NCBI GenBank assembly: GCA_019188255.1 | Contig: JAETXT010000001.1 | Coordinates: 6,138,001 to 6,202,000 of the forward strand | DNA: 64,000 nt | DNA from: Verticillium longisporum | Lineage: Eukaryota > Ascomycota > Sordariomycetes > Glomerellales > Plectosphaerellaceae | Reading direction: 5' to 3' | In this document: positions 23,253-33,417 of the stretch, piece by piece | How the letters are laid out: each line of letters begins with the position of its first letter | How positions within the stretch are numbered: position 1 is the stretch's first letter | Notes under the pieces: generated by a model | Told to the model about the DNA's origin: nothing | Seen by the model: only the letters and a program-made list of their open reading frames with translations | Databases searched by the model: none | Made by a program: the position numbers and the translations under genes

Positions 23253-24461
23253 CTGAGAAGTCAGCCCAGAACCACACTGCTGCTACGCCGGCCATCCAAG
23301 GTAGGTAAGGTAGGTGAGTAGAGGGCATGCAGTGTGGGGCGGTGAGTAGGAGGCGTGCGTAAAGGGGCTTCAGTTGTGTTGTGTGGGAAGCTTTACCTTC
23401 CTATATCGACAAGTCTGATTGTCAGACTGTCAGCTTCTGATGGATTTTGTGCACGATTGGCGTGCGAGGGAGACAGTAGCTGAGAGCAGCGCAATACCCT
23501 CAAGTTGGACATACCTGACATGCACGAGACGCTCGCCAGCTGCGTGGGGACCTGTGTGAGAAAGATGTGCCTGCCGATGAATGGCTGCCCTGGTATGGTC
23601 TCTCACCTCCTTTCCTTCCGAGCACGAAACACGGATCGCATGTCGTTGGGCGGCGAATCCTCTGAGGTTTGGATGACCAGAGCAGATTGCCGACTGCTGA
23701 TGAATTCTGTCAGGACCCGGCATGTCTTTGTTCTGTTTGGATTGCCGTCAGGGGGATGAGAGGCAGTTGTCAGTCGCAGCTGCCTTCGAAGTTGAGGTCT
23801 GGCAACTGGTCGTCCGTGTCGCACCTGCCGATCCCGTACCTTCCGAGAATACCTGAGCGTTCCTGCTCCACCCGGGATGGGAGATGTGCCGTCATCAGCA
23901 GGAAGCTGCAGCCAGCCCACAGCCGAAGGTGCGGAGGCTCGGCACCATTTTGTCCCTAGGTCTGTTCGGTCTGTCGATAAACCATCATGGCTAAACCCAA
24001 CAGGCCATGGTCGCTCAGCCGTACACGACGCTAGACCTCACACGATTAGCCAACTGGCCATGCACTCAACGGCCTCGGGTTCTACGACAGGGTGTGAGCC
24101 GCGGACTGGAGCATCGGTGGTCGATCTCGAGCAACGCGGGGGCTAGGGGCTTGGCAAGTGCGGGGCCCCTTGCTGCCTTTCTTGGGCCTCGGAAACCACC
24201 CGCATGGAACTGTCTCTGGCTGGCGAGACGCACAGGTTGGGGGCACAACGCCCAGCTCGTTCGTTGCTTTTCCCTTGAATACTGAGGACGGATAGGGGGA
24301 AATCAAACAATGTCTGACTGTCATTACAATTCCATGGCGTTCGTGCTCCCAGTGCTATAAGACGTCATGCGTTCAGCGAGATGATTTAAAGAAATAGTCT
24401 CCATCAGGTCAGATCTGCCCTCAGAGCATCTCTCAGCTTTTGAATTTCACCCGGGGCCATC
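23253..24461. other. Intergenic, shared upstream region of transcription factor and esterase
   Basis: Probably contains the missing 5' exon(s) of the minus-strand transcription factor, since its zinc cluster is incomplete. The right part is the esterase promoter. No independent gene was found. Confidence 0.45.
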
Positions 24462-26311
24462 ATGAAGCTCTCCGGACTTTGGAGTTGCGCCTTGCCCGGG
24501 TTGGCACTCGCTGGCCTCGCATCACGCAGCGCACAATACGGTCCAAGCGTAACATTGGGCCAGGGCACCCTCGTCGGTATCACGACTCAGATCGCATATG
24601 CCGACGCCAAGGTCAACAAGTTTCTTGGAGTACCCTTTGCCATTTCGCCGCCGAGGAGATTCGAACCGCCTGAGCCTGTGCCGTCGTCTTCGAAGACGTT
24701 GAGCACGACCCAGTGGAGCGCAAAGTGTATTGAGCATGCGGGTGAGTCTCCTCGCCAGAGCTCCATGTCATGATGACTGACCTCGACGTTGCCAGACCCT
24801 AGTATACTCGTTGATGACGCAGAAGAGAGCGAAGATTGCCTCTATCTCAACGTCTATGTTCCGGATACGCCGACCAAAGACAAGGCTGTGCTATTTTGGA
24901 TCTACGGAGGTAGTCTCAAGTTCGGCAATGCGGGCCAGCCTGCCTACGACGGCTCCTTCTTCGCAGCCTATGAGGATGTCATTGTGGTAGCTGCAAACTA
25001 CAGAACTAATGGTTCGTGGGCGTTTCTCTTGTCTCTGCCTCACGACTGATGACGTTACAGTGTTTGGCTTCTCCAACTCACCAGAGATTGATGTTGGGGA
25101 CAACAATGTCGGCTTTATGGACCAGCGGCTTAGCTTAGACTGGGTGCAGCGGAATATCCGGGCCTTTGGAGGCGATCCTGACAAGGTGACAATTTTTGGC
25201 GAGAGCTCAGGGGCCTCTTCCGTCGACAGGCTCGTCACATCGCCACCACACCCTCTGCCCTACCGAGCCGCTATTCTCCAGAGCGGGCAGGCCAGTGTCA
25301 GTCCGGCCCCACCCGGTAACGGCGAGGTGAGCTGGGAGAATCTTGTCAACGCTCTCGGCTGCAACAAAGCCTACAGCGAACTGGCCTGTGTCCAGGCAGC
25401 CGACCCTTTCAAGATCAAAGCCATTGTCAGAAATCTTTCTCTACCGTTCCCTCCCATCAACGATGGCGTCACGCAGAAGCCCACGCCGCTCTTGAAGGCA
25501 CGGGAATCCGGCGAGGCGGCCCCCGTACCTATACTGTTGGGCTCAAACGGCCTTGAAGGATCCCTCTTCGTGCAGCCGTTCGTGAAACAGCTGCGCGACC
25601 TCCCAAGCGACGCGGCCGCAATCGGCCTTGTCGAAGAGGCTCTGGGGAATGTACTAGGGTCGGTACTCAATAGATTCCTTGCTCCTGTGTCTCGAGGAGT
25701 GACACTGGTTCTATTCAACCTTCTGTCGAGAGCTCTCACAGATGTGCTGTATACTTGTGTAAGTTGACAAACCACAGCCTCGACCAAGCCCGCCGCCAGC
25801 CATTGGCGCATCTCCCTCCTCCCGCCCTCCCTTTACCCATATGGAGAATCCATCAAGCTGACATGGCAGACTACTCCAGCCCGCGGCTCTCGTGACAAAA
25901 GCGTCCGTCAGAGCTGACAACCCTACCTGGCGATACTACTTCAATGCTACGTTTCCAAACACCCAAGCCCCTCTCGTGCTCCCGGAATACGGCATCGACA
26001 ACATCGGCGCGTATCACGCTTCGGAAATCCCCATCGTGTTCGGAACGTATGGCATATACGACAAGTACGCCCCCTCGACGGAGGAACAGAAGGCGTTGAG
26101 CCGGTACATGCTGCGGTCATGGGCCAGCTTCGCCAAAAACCCTGACGGCGGCCCCGGCTGGACACGGGCGACGGACAGGAAGCAGAGCACAGTCGGGTGC
26201 CTCGGCTGTTATGAGAACCCAGTGGGCGTGGCCGAGATCAGCAGCACCAGGACGGACGGGGCCTGTGGGCTGCTGAACATGGTATACACGGCGAGGGAGC
26301 CGCTGTTTTAG
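24462..26311 (+). CDS. Secreted type-B carboxylesterase
   Basis: Hydrolyses carboxylic esters; secreted relatives act on lipids, feruloyl esters or xenobiotics. Four exons: 24462-24741, 24796-25011, 25061-25758 and 25880-26311. Introns of 54, 49 and 121 nt all keep frame; the last acceptor is ACTCCAG before CPAALVTKAS. The product is 541 residues. It has a signal peptide (MKLSGLWSCALPGLALAGLA). GTLVGITT and FLGVPFAISPPRRF open the fold. EDCLYLNVYVP is the family signature. The nucleophile is in FGESSGASS (the usual motif is GESAGG). The acidic residue is in GSNGLEGS and the His in YHASEIPIVFGTYG. The substrate cannot be told from sequence. The gene lies divergent to the transcription factor. 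Confidence 0.9.
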
Positions 26312-26843
26312 GGCCGGAGCTCACAGAGACCACTTGACTATGAATGTCATGCTGTGTCTCGTACTTGGTGTCGATTATGCGTCCGGAGCCGACGTCTTGG
26401 TGCTTCCTTGCGCTGTACATGGGTGTTATTACGAAGAAGATATAACCTCTGGGAACTCGTCACTCGAAATCCCAGGACTTACATACGATTTTATAATGCA
26501 GTGTTAATTCTTGAGCGTAGCGAACTACTTTCGGCAGAGGGTGTCAGGAGGATTTTTCATCATGGTTTTACTAGATACTGTACACACGAATTCAATTCAT
26601 TTCGCTAGTTATTCACCCCAGTCTGACTGACTTGATTTCTAGCCATGGAAAAAGACTGTTGTGGCCTATGTGGTCACATTCACATAAACATGTGATCTCA
26701 GCGTCCGTTGCTGAGATGGCACGGATCCTCTCGCAGGTATCCCAGTGAACACGGCGTCTTTCCAGCGTCACTCGCCAATCGCACATGCAGCCCGATCCCT
26801 AAGATGATGCAGTGCAGGCGCTGGCCCGAGACGTGGGTCACCG
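26312..26843. other. Intergenic between convergent genes
   Basis: 3' flanks only; relatively AT-rich. Nothing else seen. Confidence 0.5.
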
Positions 26844-28424
26844 TCAGCCGAGGAAGTTCTTCAGGTTGCCGCCAATGTTCTTGAGGTCGAGCAGGAACGT
26901 GTCGTGGCCGAACATGCTCATCTCCTCGCTGAGCTCGTAGTGGGCGACGTTGCGGTTGCCGGCGAGCTTCAGCGCCTCGGCCACCTCGCGCTGCTGCCAG
27001 GCAGGGAAGAGGATATCGCTGGCGACGCCCATGACGAGCGTCGGCGTGTCGCGCAGCGTGGCGAGGCCGGCGATGAGGTCCTCGGGCGGTCGCGAGGAGA
27101 CCTCGGCGTGCTCGGTGGCGGCGTCGGCGGCGCCGCCCGAGGAGGAAGAAGAAGAAGACGAAGACGACTCGGGCTGCTCCTCGTACGGCTTCTCGGGCAG
27201 CGTCAGGCTGCAGGCCATGTCTGTGGCGGCCGGGGCGATGCCGGAGGCGAGGTCCCTCTCGCGGGCGGCGCGGCGGGCCCGGGTTGCGCGCTGGTTGTCG
27301 CGGCCGAGGTCGAAGAGGTCCATGGCCTTGCTGACGTAGAGCAGGCTGTTGGGGTCGTAGGTCAGGCAGAACTTTTCGCCGGCGTGGTCGAGGTAGGTCT
27401 CGACGAGAAAGTCGGGGCACAGGGCCGGGGGCTTGCTGGGGTCGGCCCTCCGGCGGCCGAAGCGCTGCTCCCACTCGGGGCCGGAGCGGTAGGTGACTGT
27501 GGCGATGCCGCGGGCGAGCTTCATGCCGGCGTGGGGCGGCAGGTCGCCGTAGTAGTAGCCGCGCTTCCAGTTGGGGTCCATCATGAGGACCTGACGCTGG
27601 GTGTGGCGCATGGCGATGCTGTAGGGGTGGCTCCGCGCGCAGCCGCTGATGGAGACGATGCGACGGACGCGGTCGGGGAAGAGGACGCCGGCGGCGAGGG
27701 ACTGCATGCCGCCCATGCTGGAGCCGACGCTCGCGTAGAGGCTCTTGACGCCGAGGCTGTCGAGGAGGCGGAACTGGGCGCGCACCATGTCCTCCATGGT
27801 CAGGATGGGGAAGCGCGTGGCGTAGTGCTGGCCGTCGGCGGGGTCGGTGCTGCTGGGGCCCGTCGAGCCGTAGCAGCCGCCGATGACGTTTGTGCAGATG
27901 ACGTGGTACTTGTCCGTGTTGAGGGGGCCGCCGGGGCCGATGAACTTCTCCCACCAGCCCGGCGCCGGGTTGGCCTCGGTCGAGTGGGCGTGGGAGGAGG
28001 CCGAAAGGCCTGTGTGTAGGAGGATGACGTTGGACTTGTCGGCGTTCATCTCGCCCCACGTCTCGTAGGCAATCTTGAATTCGGGCAGCATGCCGCCCCA
28101 GTCGAGGACAAGAGGCTCCTGGCAGTGATATGTCTGCGTTGCACCAGATGTGTAGGAGGGTTCGGGCCCGCTCGACTCAAAGCTCGCTCGCAGGGTCGCG
28201 GATCGGGTCTCTAGGGCGTCGAGGCAGGGAAAGGCCATAGCCGGGTTCGAAGCTTCGCCGGCGGCGGCCTTCGGGGGTTTCGAGGTGAAGCATCGCGCAT
28301 GCTGGGCGGGCTGGCGAAGGTTCAAGGTCGCAGGTCGCGAGGTCGTCACGACGGCCCTCGTTGTCGACTGGAGAGAAGAACGCAGCGGGCGAATGGCCAA
28401 GGGGACGAGTTTCTGGAGCGTCAT
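26844..28424 (-). CDS. Mitochondrial serine O-acyltransferase (CysA/Cys2 type, MetX family)
   Basis: Alpha/beta-hydrolase acyltransferase of 526 residues, no intron. Fungal CysA/Cys2 enzymes resemble homoserine acetyltransferase but acylate L-serine for cysteine synthesis. The evidence for that branch here is [17 protein letters not shown] (Met2-type enzymes differ in this loop) and a clear mitochondrial presequence: [20 protein letters not shown], rich in Arg/Ser, ending near RCFTSKPP. The nucleophile is in [11 protein letters not shown]; the Asp and His of the triad are in [11 protein letters not shown] and [11 protein letters not shown] low-complexity insert, ten Ser plus an Ala/Glu stretch at about 414-440, precedes the last third. 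The start is the first ATG (28424); the frame is open upstream only from a GTG. A homoserine substrate cannot be excluded. Confidence 0.82.
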   Translation of the reverse strand: MTLQKLVPLAIRPLRSSLQSTTRAVVTTSRPATLNLRQPAQHARCFTSKPPKAAAGEASNPAMAFPCLDALETRSATLRASFESSGPEPSYTSGATQTYHCQEPLVLDWGGMLPEFKIAYETWGEMNADKSNVILLHTGLSASSHAHSTEANPAPGWWEKFIGPGGPLNTDKYHVICTNVIGGCYGSTGPSSTDPADGQHYATRFPILTMEDMVRAQFRLLDSLGVKSLYASVGSSMGGMQSLAAGVLFPDRVRRIVSISGCARSHPYSIAMRHTQRQVLMMDPNWKRGYYYGDLPPHAGMKLARGIATVTYRSGPEWEQRFGRRRADPSKPPALCPDFLVETYLDHAGEKFCLTYDPNSLLYVSKAMDLFDLGRDNQRATRARRAARERDLASGIAPAATDMACSLTLPEKPYEEQPESSSSSSSSSSGGAADAATEHAEVSSRPPEDLIAGLATLRDTPTLVMGVASDILFPAWQQREVAEALKLAGNRNVAHYELSEEMSMFGHDTFLLDLKNIGGNLKNFLG

Positions 28425-28933
28425 GACGGTGCCTTGTGTGTTGGATGGACGCAGAAATCGAAGAGGTCTAGCCAACACATGTAAAAGAAAAAGGCCTATC
28501 CGGCCGGTTTGTCAGCGCAGTTCATCTTTCCAAGACGAGCATCGCGCGGGATGCCTTTTGGAGCTGTGGTTCAGATTCCGCCGCTGAGAGAAAGCGAGCT
28601 CGGAGCGTTTGGCCGATGATGCTATTTCACGTGACGATAAGGAAGAGGCGACGTAGAGGTAGGTGCTTATCGCTGCTCTTGCCTCTTCCAGTGCTGCTGA
28701 CGTCATCCAGAGACCCTGAGACGGGTGGTCCCTGCCGCGTCTTTCTGCCCCGCATTTGTGCCGACTGAGATGAGCAAGAGCAAGTGCAGCAATGTTACAC
28801 GCATGACTGAGTGTGACTGAGGGGTGAATATACGGCTGCCTCCAGAAGCTCACCTCTCAGCATCCTTACTTCTTAAACATTCTTGCTCTCTCTCAGCTTC
28901 ATCTTGGTCATCTTGGCCACTTCCCACACTTCC
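28425..28933. other. Intergenic, divergent promoter region
   Basis: Lies between the minus acyltransferase and the plus unknown gene. No clear regulatory site was identified. Confidence 0.45.
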
Positions 28934-30064
28934 ATGTTCGTGCTCGCTGCGTATCCTACGCTGCTCGCCATCCTCATCGGCACCGCTACCGTATTCCACT
29001 TTACTCACACCGGCAACCACTTCGCCCATACGCCAGGCAGACGCTGTCGTCCCCAGAGACGCTGTGCCTACTGCACCCGGGTCCTCGTCGCCCGCCAGTT
29101 CATGCAATCCACCCACATTGACAGCCTCTTCCAGGGCACCCTCGGCCTCGGCATGTCTGAAGCGTCCTATGAGAATGAGCTGGCCCCTGTGTCAGGCCAC
29201 CCCGAGGCCATTGATGTCATGGTCGTCAAGGCTCTCCTCATCAAGGCCACCAACTTCCCCCCCGAGATCATCGACTTGATCATCGACCACGCCGAGTACT
29301 GGCCCTGCTCCGAGACGGTCATGGACTACACCGGCCAGAACAAGGTGCGCATCTCCGCCGGCCACGCGAGCCACACTCTGGAGGACAGGCTGCTGCTGCG
29401 GACACCGCCCGTCGGCTTCGCGAGCAGCGCCATCGCCGACGCCGACACGTGGGGCAGACAGCCCGCGCCTGCGCTGCCCCTCGCCCACGAGGCATCGCCG
29501 CAGCAGCTGAAGAGGATTGTCAGGACGGCGCCGGCGCTGACGCATCCCGTGCGCAAGGTCGTCTTCAAGTTGCGGAGCTCGGATCAAGGCTGGGGCGGGG
29601 AGCGCGAGAACCACGGCACGTTCAAGGGCTCGTGGACGTGGTTCGAGGCCGGCCTGGAGAAGATCGAGGCCGAGGAAGGGGAGCAGCTGGATGCGTTTCG
29701 CACCGACCATCTGAGGCCGGTGTACCCGCGCACGGAGGAGGACCATCGCCAGTGGGGGAACGAGACACGAAAATATGTCCACCAGCTGAACGCGAACGAG
29801 GAGTACAAGATCCAGTGCAACCGTACCTGCACGCGGGGCGTCAGCAATTACGAGATCACTTGGAGGTGGACCGATGACATTGACCCAGAGTCGGCGGCGG
29901 CCGATGAGCTGGAGGCGCAGGGCCGCGGTAGGGCCACGGGGAATGGTGAGTTTGTGCGGAACCTGCAGTTGGGCGATGTCATCACGGTATGGGGCAAGTC
30001 AAGGTTTCCGGGCTGGGCGAACAACGTTGAGACGGTGGCGGTTGAAGTGTACTGGGCTATTTGA
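28934..30064 (+). CDS. Conserved-looking fungal protein of unknown function
   Basis: Intronless, 376 residues from the first ATG. The body is protein-like: VMVVKALLIKATNFPPEIID then LIIDHAEYWPCSETVMDY, a long middle segment, and a C-terminal part with GSWTWFEAGLEKI, YVHQLNANEEYKIQCN, WRWTDDID and GDVITVWGKSRFPGWANNVE. I have seen similar proteins as uncharacterised entries in Sordariomycetes; no enzymatic domain is recognised. The N-terminal 73 residues hold a hydrophobic stretch (FVLAAYPTLLAILIG) and could be UTR; the ATG at 29153 (MSEASYENEL) would give a 303-residue protein. Confidence 0.7.
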   Translation: MFVLAAYPTLLAILIGTATVFHFTHTGNHFAHTPGRRCRPQRRCAYCTRVLVARQFMQSTHIDSLFQGTLGLGMSEASYENELAPVSGHPEAIDVMVVKALLIKATNFPPEIIDLIIDHAEYWPCSETVMDYTGQNKVRISAGHASHTLEDRLLLRTPPVGFASSAIADADTWGRQPAPALPLAHEASPQQLKRIVRTAPALTHPVRKVVFKLRSSDQGWGGERENHGTFKGSWTWFEAGLEKIEAEEGEQLDAFRTDHLRPVYPRTEEDHRQWGNETRKYVHQLNANEEYKIQCNRTCTRGVSNYEITWRWTDDIDPESAAADELEAQGRGRATGNGEFVRNLQLGDVITVWGKSRFPGWANNVETVAVEVYWAI

Positions 30065-30408
30065 ATCAACTGAAAGGAAGCGGGCGTTCCTGGGAGGCTG
30101 CATCATGGGACAGTATGCTTGATTATCTTGGGGCCGCAGAGGTCTCAATGACGAACACAATGAATGACTCGATTCGTCTCCTGGCCGTTTAGCTTCGTCT
30201 TGTTTGATTTCGTCTTGTGTAACTTTATCTGGCACCCGGTCAGCTTGCCAATCATGCGAAAACGCCTCGTGCCTTTCAGAAACGACATGGTCGTGCATCG
30301 ACACTTGTTCCACTTGGCCCAGCTCGCAGGCAGCCATCGCTAGTTGACGTCACACGGGCCATCGTCAACGGCCTCAACCTTCTCAACATCCCACCCTCGC
30401 CAAAAACA
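30065..30408. other. Intergenic
   Basis: 3' flank of the unknown gene and short promoter of the Nudix gene. Nothing further seen. Confidence 0.45.
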
Positions 30409-31434
30409 ATGAAGCAAAGGGCCATTAGAGCAGCCTCTCTCGCTTCATTAATTGGGACTCGTCATTCAGTATTTCGGCTTGGTCACTTCCAGTCGACACG
30501 GCTAACCAAACCCTCGTCTCGCACCATGTCGACCATCACACTCCAAGACCACGGCATTCCCGTCACTCTGCCTGACGGCCTCTCCGAAGAGCAGCTCCTC
30601 TCTTTCAAGCCCTTTAATGTAACACCCCACCAAGCCTTCCGCTAGACCAATCTGACAACATGACAGACCTGGGTCTCGACCCTGACCGCCTCCCTCGCCC
30701 TGCAATCCCGCACGCCCTCCCACCCCTTCCACGCCTCGCCCTACCGCCTGCACGCCATCACCATCCAGGCCTACGACCTCTTCGGCCCCCGCCGCGTCCG
30801 CTTCCTCAAGGCCGTCGCCGACGCCTCCAACGACGAGGGCGCGCCCCTCCCGGCCGCCGTGTTCCTGCGCGGCCCCAGCGTCGCCATGCTCGTGACCCTC
30901 GTCCCCGACGACGCCCGCCCCGACAGCGACGAGCGCTACGCCCTGCTGACGGTGCAGCCGCGCGTCGCCGCCGGCAGCCTCGCCTTTGTCGAGCTGCCGG
31001 CCGGCATGGTCGACGACGAGGGCAGCTTCGCCGGCGTCGCGGCCAAGGAGATCCGCGAGGAGCTCGGCATGGACATTCGCGCCGACCAGCTGACCTGCCT
31101 CTCGGCGCTCGCGGCCGCGCTCGAAGCCGAGGCGCAGGGACCGAACCAGGCGCCGCACCACGGCGGAGAGCGCGGCGAGAACCTGCCGTGCGCCATGTAC
31201 CCCTCGGCCGGCGCCTGCGACGAACACATCACCATCTACAGCCACGAGAGGCGCGTGCCGCGGGCGCAGCTCGAGACGTGGAGCGGCAGGCTGACGGGGC
31301 TCCGGGACGAGGGCGAGAGGATCACGCTGATGCTCGTGCCGTTTGCGCAGCTGTGGAGGGCTGGGGCGCGGGATGCCAAGTGCCTGGCTGCGCTGGCGCT
31401 GTATGAGGGGCTCAAGCGCGAGGGCCGGCTGTGA
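30409..31434 (+). CDS. Nudix hydrolase, NUDT14-like ADP-sugar diphosphatase
   Basis: Two exons, 30409-30618 and 30667-31434, joined over a 48-nt intron (donor GTAACA, acceptor CATGACAG). The product is 325 residues. The Nudix box is ELPAGMVDDEGSFAG followed by AAKEIREELGMDI: the metal-binding EIREELG is intact, but the earlier Glu of the canonical box is Gly and the Arg before it is Lys. This LPAGM(V/L)DDxG form matches the plant/fungal ADP-sugar hydrolase branch. The first 39 residues are basic and Ser/Arg-rich, like a mitochondrial presequence, before a second ATG (MSTITLQDHG), so two forms are possible. It ends only 128 bp from the convergent second Nudix gene. Confidence 0.83.
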
Positions 31435-31562
31435 TGCGTCTTCTTCTTTTTACTGTCTATCTTTTCTTTGGTCTTGTGTTAAAAAATACATCCTTGAGGG
31501 AGCCCCCGTCTTTAATGAGTATTTTGATGATGATGCTAACACGAAACTGCTGCATTTTTCCA

Positions 31563-32367
31563 CTACAGCCTCCACGCCTTGGCCAGCTCGATGCCCTCGG
31601 CCAGGGTCCCGACGCGGGCGTCAATGGCGTACCCCTCGGCCTCGAGCCTCTTGCACTCGTCCCAGAGGGTCGACAGCGGCGCCGTGAAGACGTCGATGAA
31701 CTCGCTCTCCTCCAGCTGCGGCACGGGGTTCTGGTTCTCGGGGAGCGACATGTCGATGGTGACGTGCACCATCTTGGTGTTGGTGTTGCAGAAGCCAGGA
31801 TCTGTTCCCGTCTCGGTCAGTCACTGTCCTCTCGGTGATCGCTGTCCTCTCGCTGATCGCTGTCCTCTCGCTGAAGGTAGTGCTCGTCATAACAAGACCA
31901 AGAAACGCTCGTAGGTGTAAGAAATAGTGTCCTACCGTTGAACATGACGGGCGACGTCTCGTCCACAACGCCGACAAAGCCCGTCTCCTCCCTGAGCTCC
32001 CTGACCGCCGCCTGCTCGGCCGTCTCGCCGGCATCGACAAGGCCGGCGGGCACCTCGATGGAGACGGCGTCGATGGGCGGGCGGTACTGCTTCTGCAGGA
32101 CAATCTCCGGGCCGGCGGGCCTCTGCATGATGGCGACGATGCCGACGGCGTCAATGTCGCTGCCGCTGGGCCGCGTGCGCCGTTCGGCCGACTCCCATGT
32201 TCGGGTCTGGCCAGCCGGGTCTCGGTAGGTGAGCTTTGTGAGCTTGATCCAGGCGGCTTCCGCTTCGGGCTGGCGACGTCAGTGAGGGTCAGTTCATACG
32301 CTTCGGGTTTGTCGAGTGACAGTACCAGAGGCTCGGTGGACAGCACTTTTGCTTCTTGGGAAGCCAT
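31563..32367 (-). CDS. YSA1: ADP-ribose pyrophosphatase, Ysa1-type Nudix hydrolase
   Basis: Splits ADP-ribose and O-acetyl-ADP-ribose into AMP and (acetyl-)ribose-5-phosphate. Three exons: 32326-32367, 31936-32269 and 31563-31801. Intron 1 (56 nt, donor GTACTG, branch CACTGAC) joins KVLSTEPL to PEAEAAWIKLTKLTYRDP. Intron 2 (134 nt) joins SPVMFN to DPGFCNTNTKMVHV. The product is 204 residues, a typical size. The Nudix box is canonical: VPAGLVDAGETAEQAAVREL continuing REETGF. QKQYRPPID and TWESAERRTRP are Ysa1-family marks. The start is the ATG at 32367. It lies head to head with the sirtuin across a 1.05-kb spacer. Confidence 0.9.
31824..31877. repeat. 18-bp tandem repeat inside an intron
   Basis: Three near-perfect copies of CTGTCCTCTCGCTGATCG (31824, 31842, 31860) inside intron 2 of the Ysa1-type gene. 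Confidence 0.9.
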
Positions 32368-33417
32368 GGTGTTGGAGTCGGACAGAGAGGGCCGTCGAGT
32401 TTCGGTCAGAAGATGAGTTGTCTTGTAGGTACCTTCCTACTTGATCACACACGATTCCTTCTCGTCGTGGACCACAAGGCCCGGGCTGAGGTGAGTGGGG
32501 TCGGTTGGGCACGCTGTAGCCACTGCTTTTACAGGGGCTTCAGGGGCCACAGCGCCCAACGGCTGGGCACCTGTACATCTCGACATTGTCATGATGGGAA
32601 AAGCAATCGCTGACGGATCGACGGACAGTGAATGTGCCGTTGCGTTGGACCATCCTTTGACGCCGAGGTTTGGTCTTGGTACTTCACATGATCGATAGCT
32701 AAGTGGCAGAAAATAGATATTACTACTTAAATGAAGAGATAGACCGAGCAGGACATCTATATGCATGTACGATACTTGTCGTTAGAAGGCCTACCCGCTA
32801 TAACTATGTACTGAACGACGACTTACCAAGATCTATGATAGAGCTCTTCAGGCAGGCAGTGATCAGTCTATACTGAGGACAAATTCCGGCGTCAAAGGAT
32901 GATGAAAAATGGTGGAAGCGACGCTTCTGTCCCAGGGTTCTGTTCCAACATGACCAACATGAAGCACTTGGGTGCCATGTCATCTCGCCTCCCTCAGCCA
33001 TGAACAAGCTCATGTCCACCTCCCTTCGCATACAGTTCACACATCCAAGTGCGATACGGCGAGTACGCCTGACAGGACTTGGGAGAAATACGGTTGAGAC
33101 CCAGAAATTCAACAGGCAATATGCCCCATGCCCCCTTGGCCCTACATCGCTCATCTCCATCTTACCGAGCACACCGAAGGTGGGTCATGATGTAACAACT
33201 GCCACAACTGCCCGCCCATTGCTCACCTCCACATCATTCTCATACGGCCGGCCACCTGGAAAGCTCCTTCATCCACCTTCACACGGCGCTGCTGTGATTC
33301 AGTCGAGTCGAATGACCCATCATCAACTGACAAACCTACTGCCACGTCGCCAAAATAGGTCGCCGACGCCGTGACCGCCACCCCAAGGCGTCCCGTGCCC
33401 CCAAGCGCAACCACAAG
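32368..33417. other. Divergent promoter between Ysa1-type gene and sirtuin
   Basis: No supported gene. The spacer separates two head-to-head genes of ADP-ribose metabolism, so shared control is possible, but no specific operator was recognised. Confidence 0.45.

Noticed and set aside
26904..28019. Long plus-strand frame antisense to the serine acyltransferase
   Set aside because: A mirror of strong third-position GC bias; the minus strand carries all family motifs.
32270..32277. 8-nt GT...AG gap in the Ysa1-type gene
   Set aside because: Far too short for an intron; a normal 56-nt intron ending at the same acceptor fits better.
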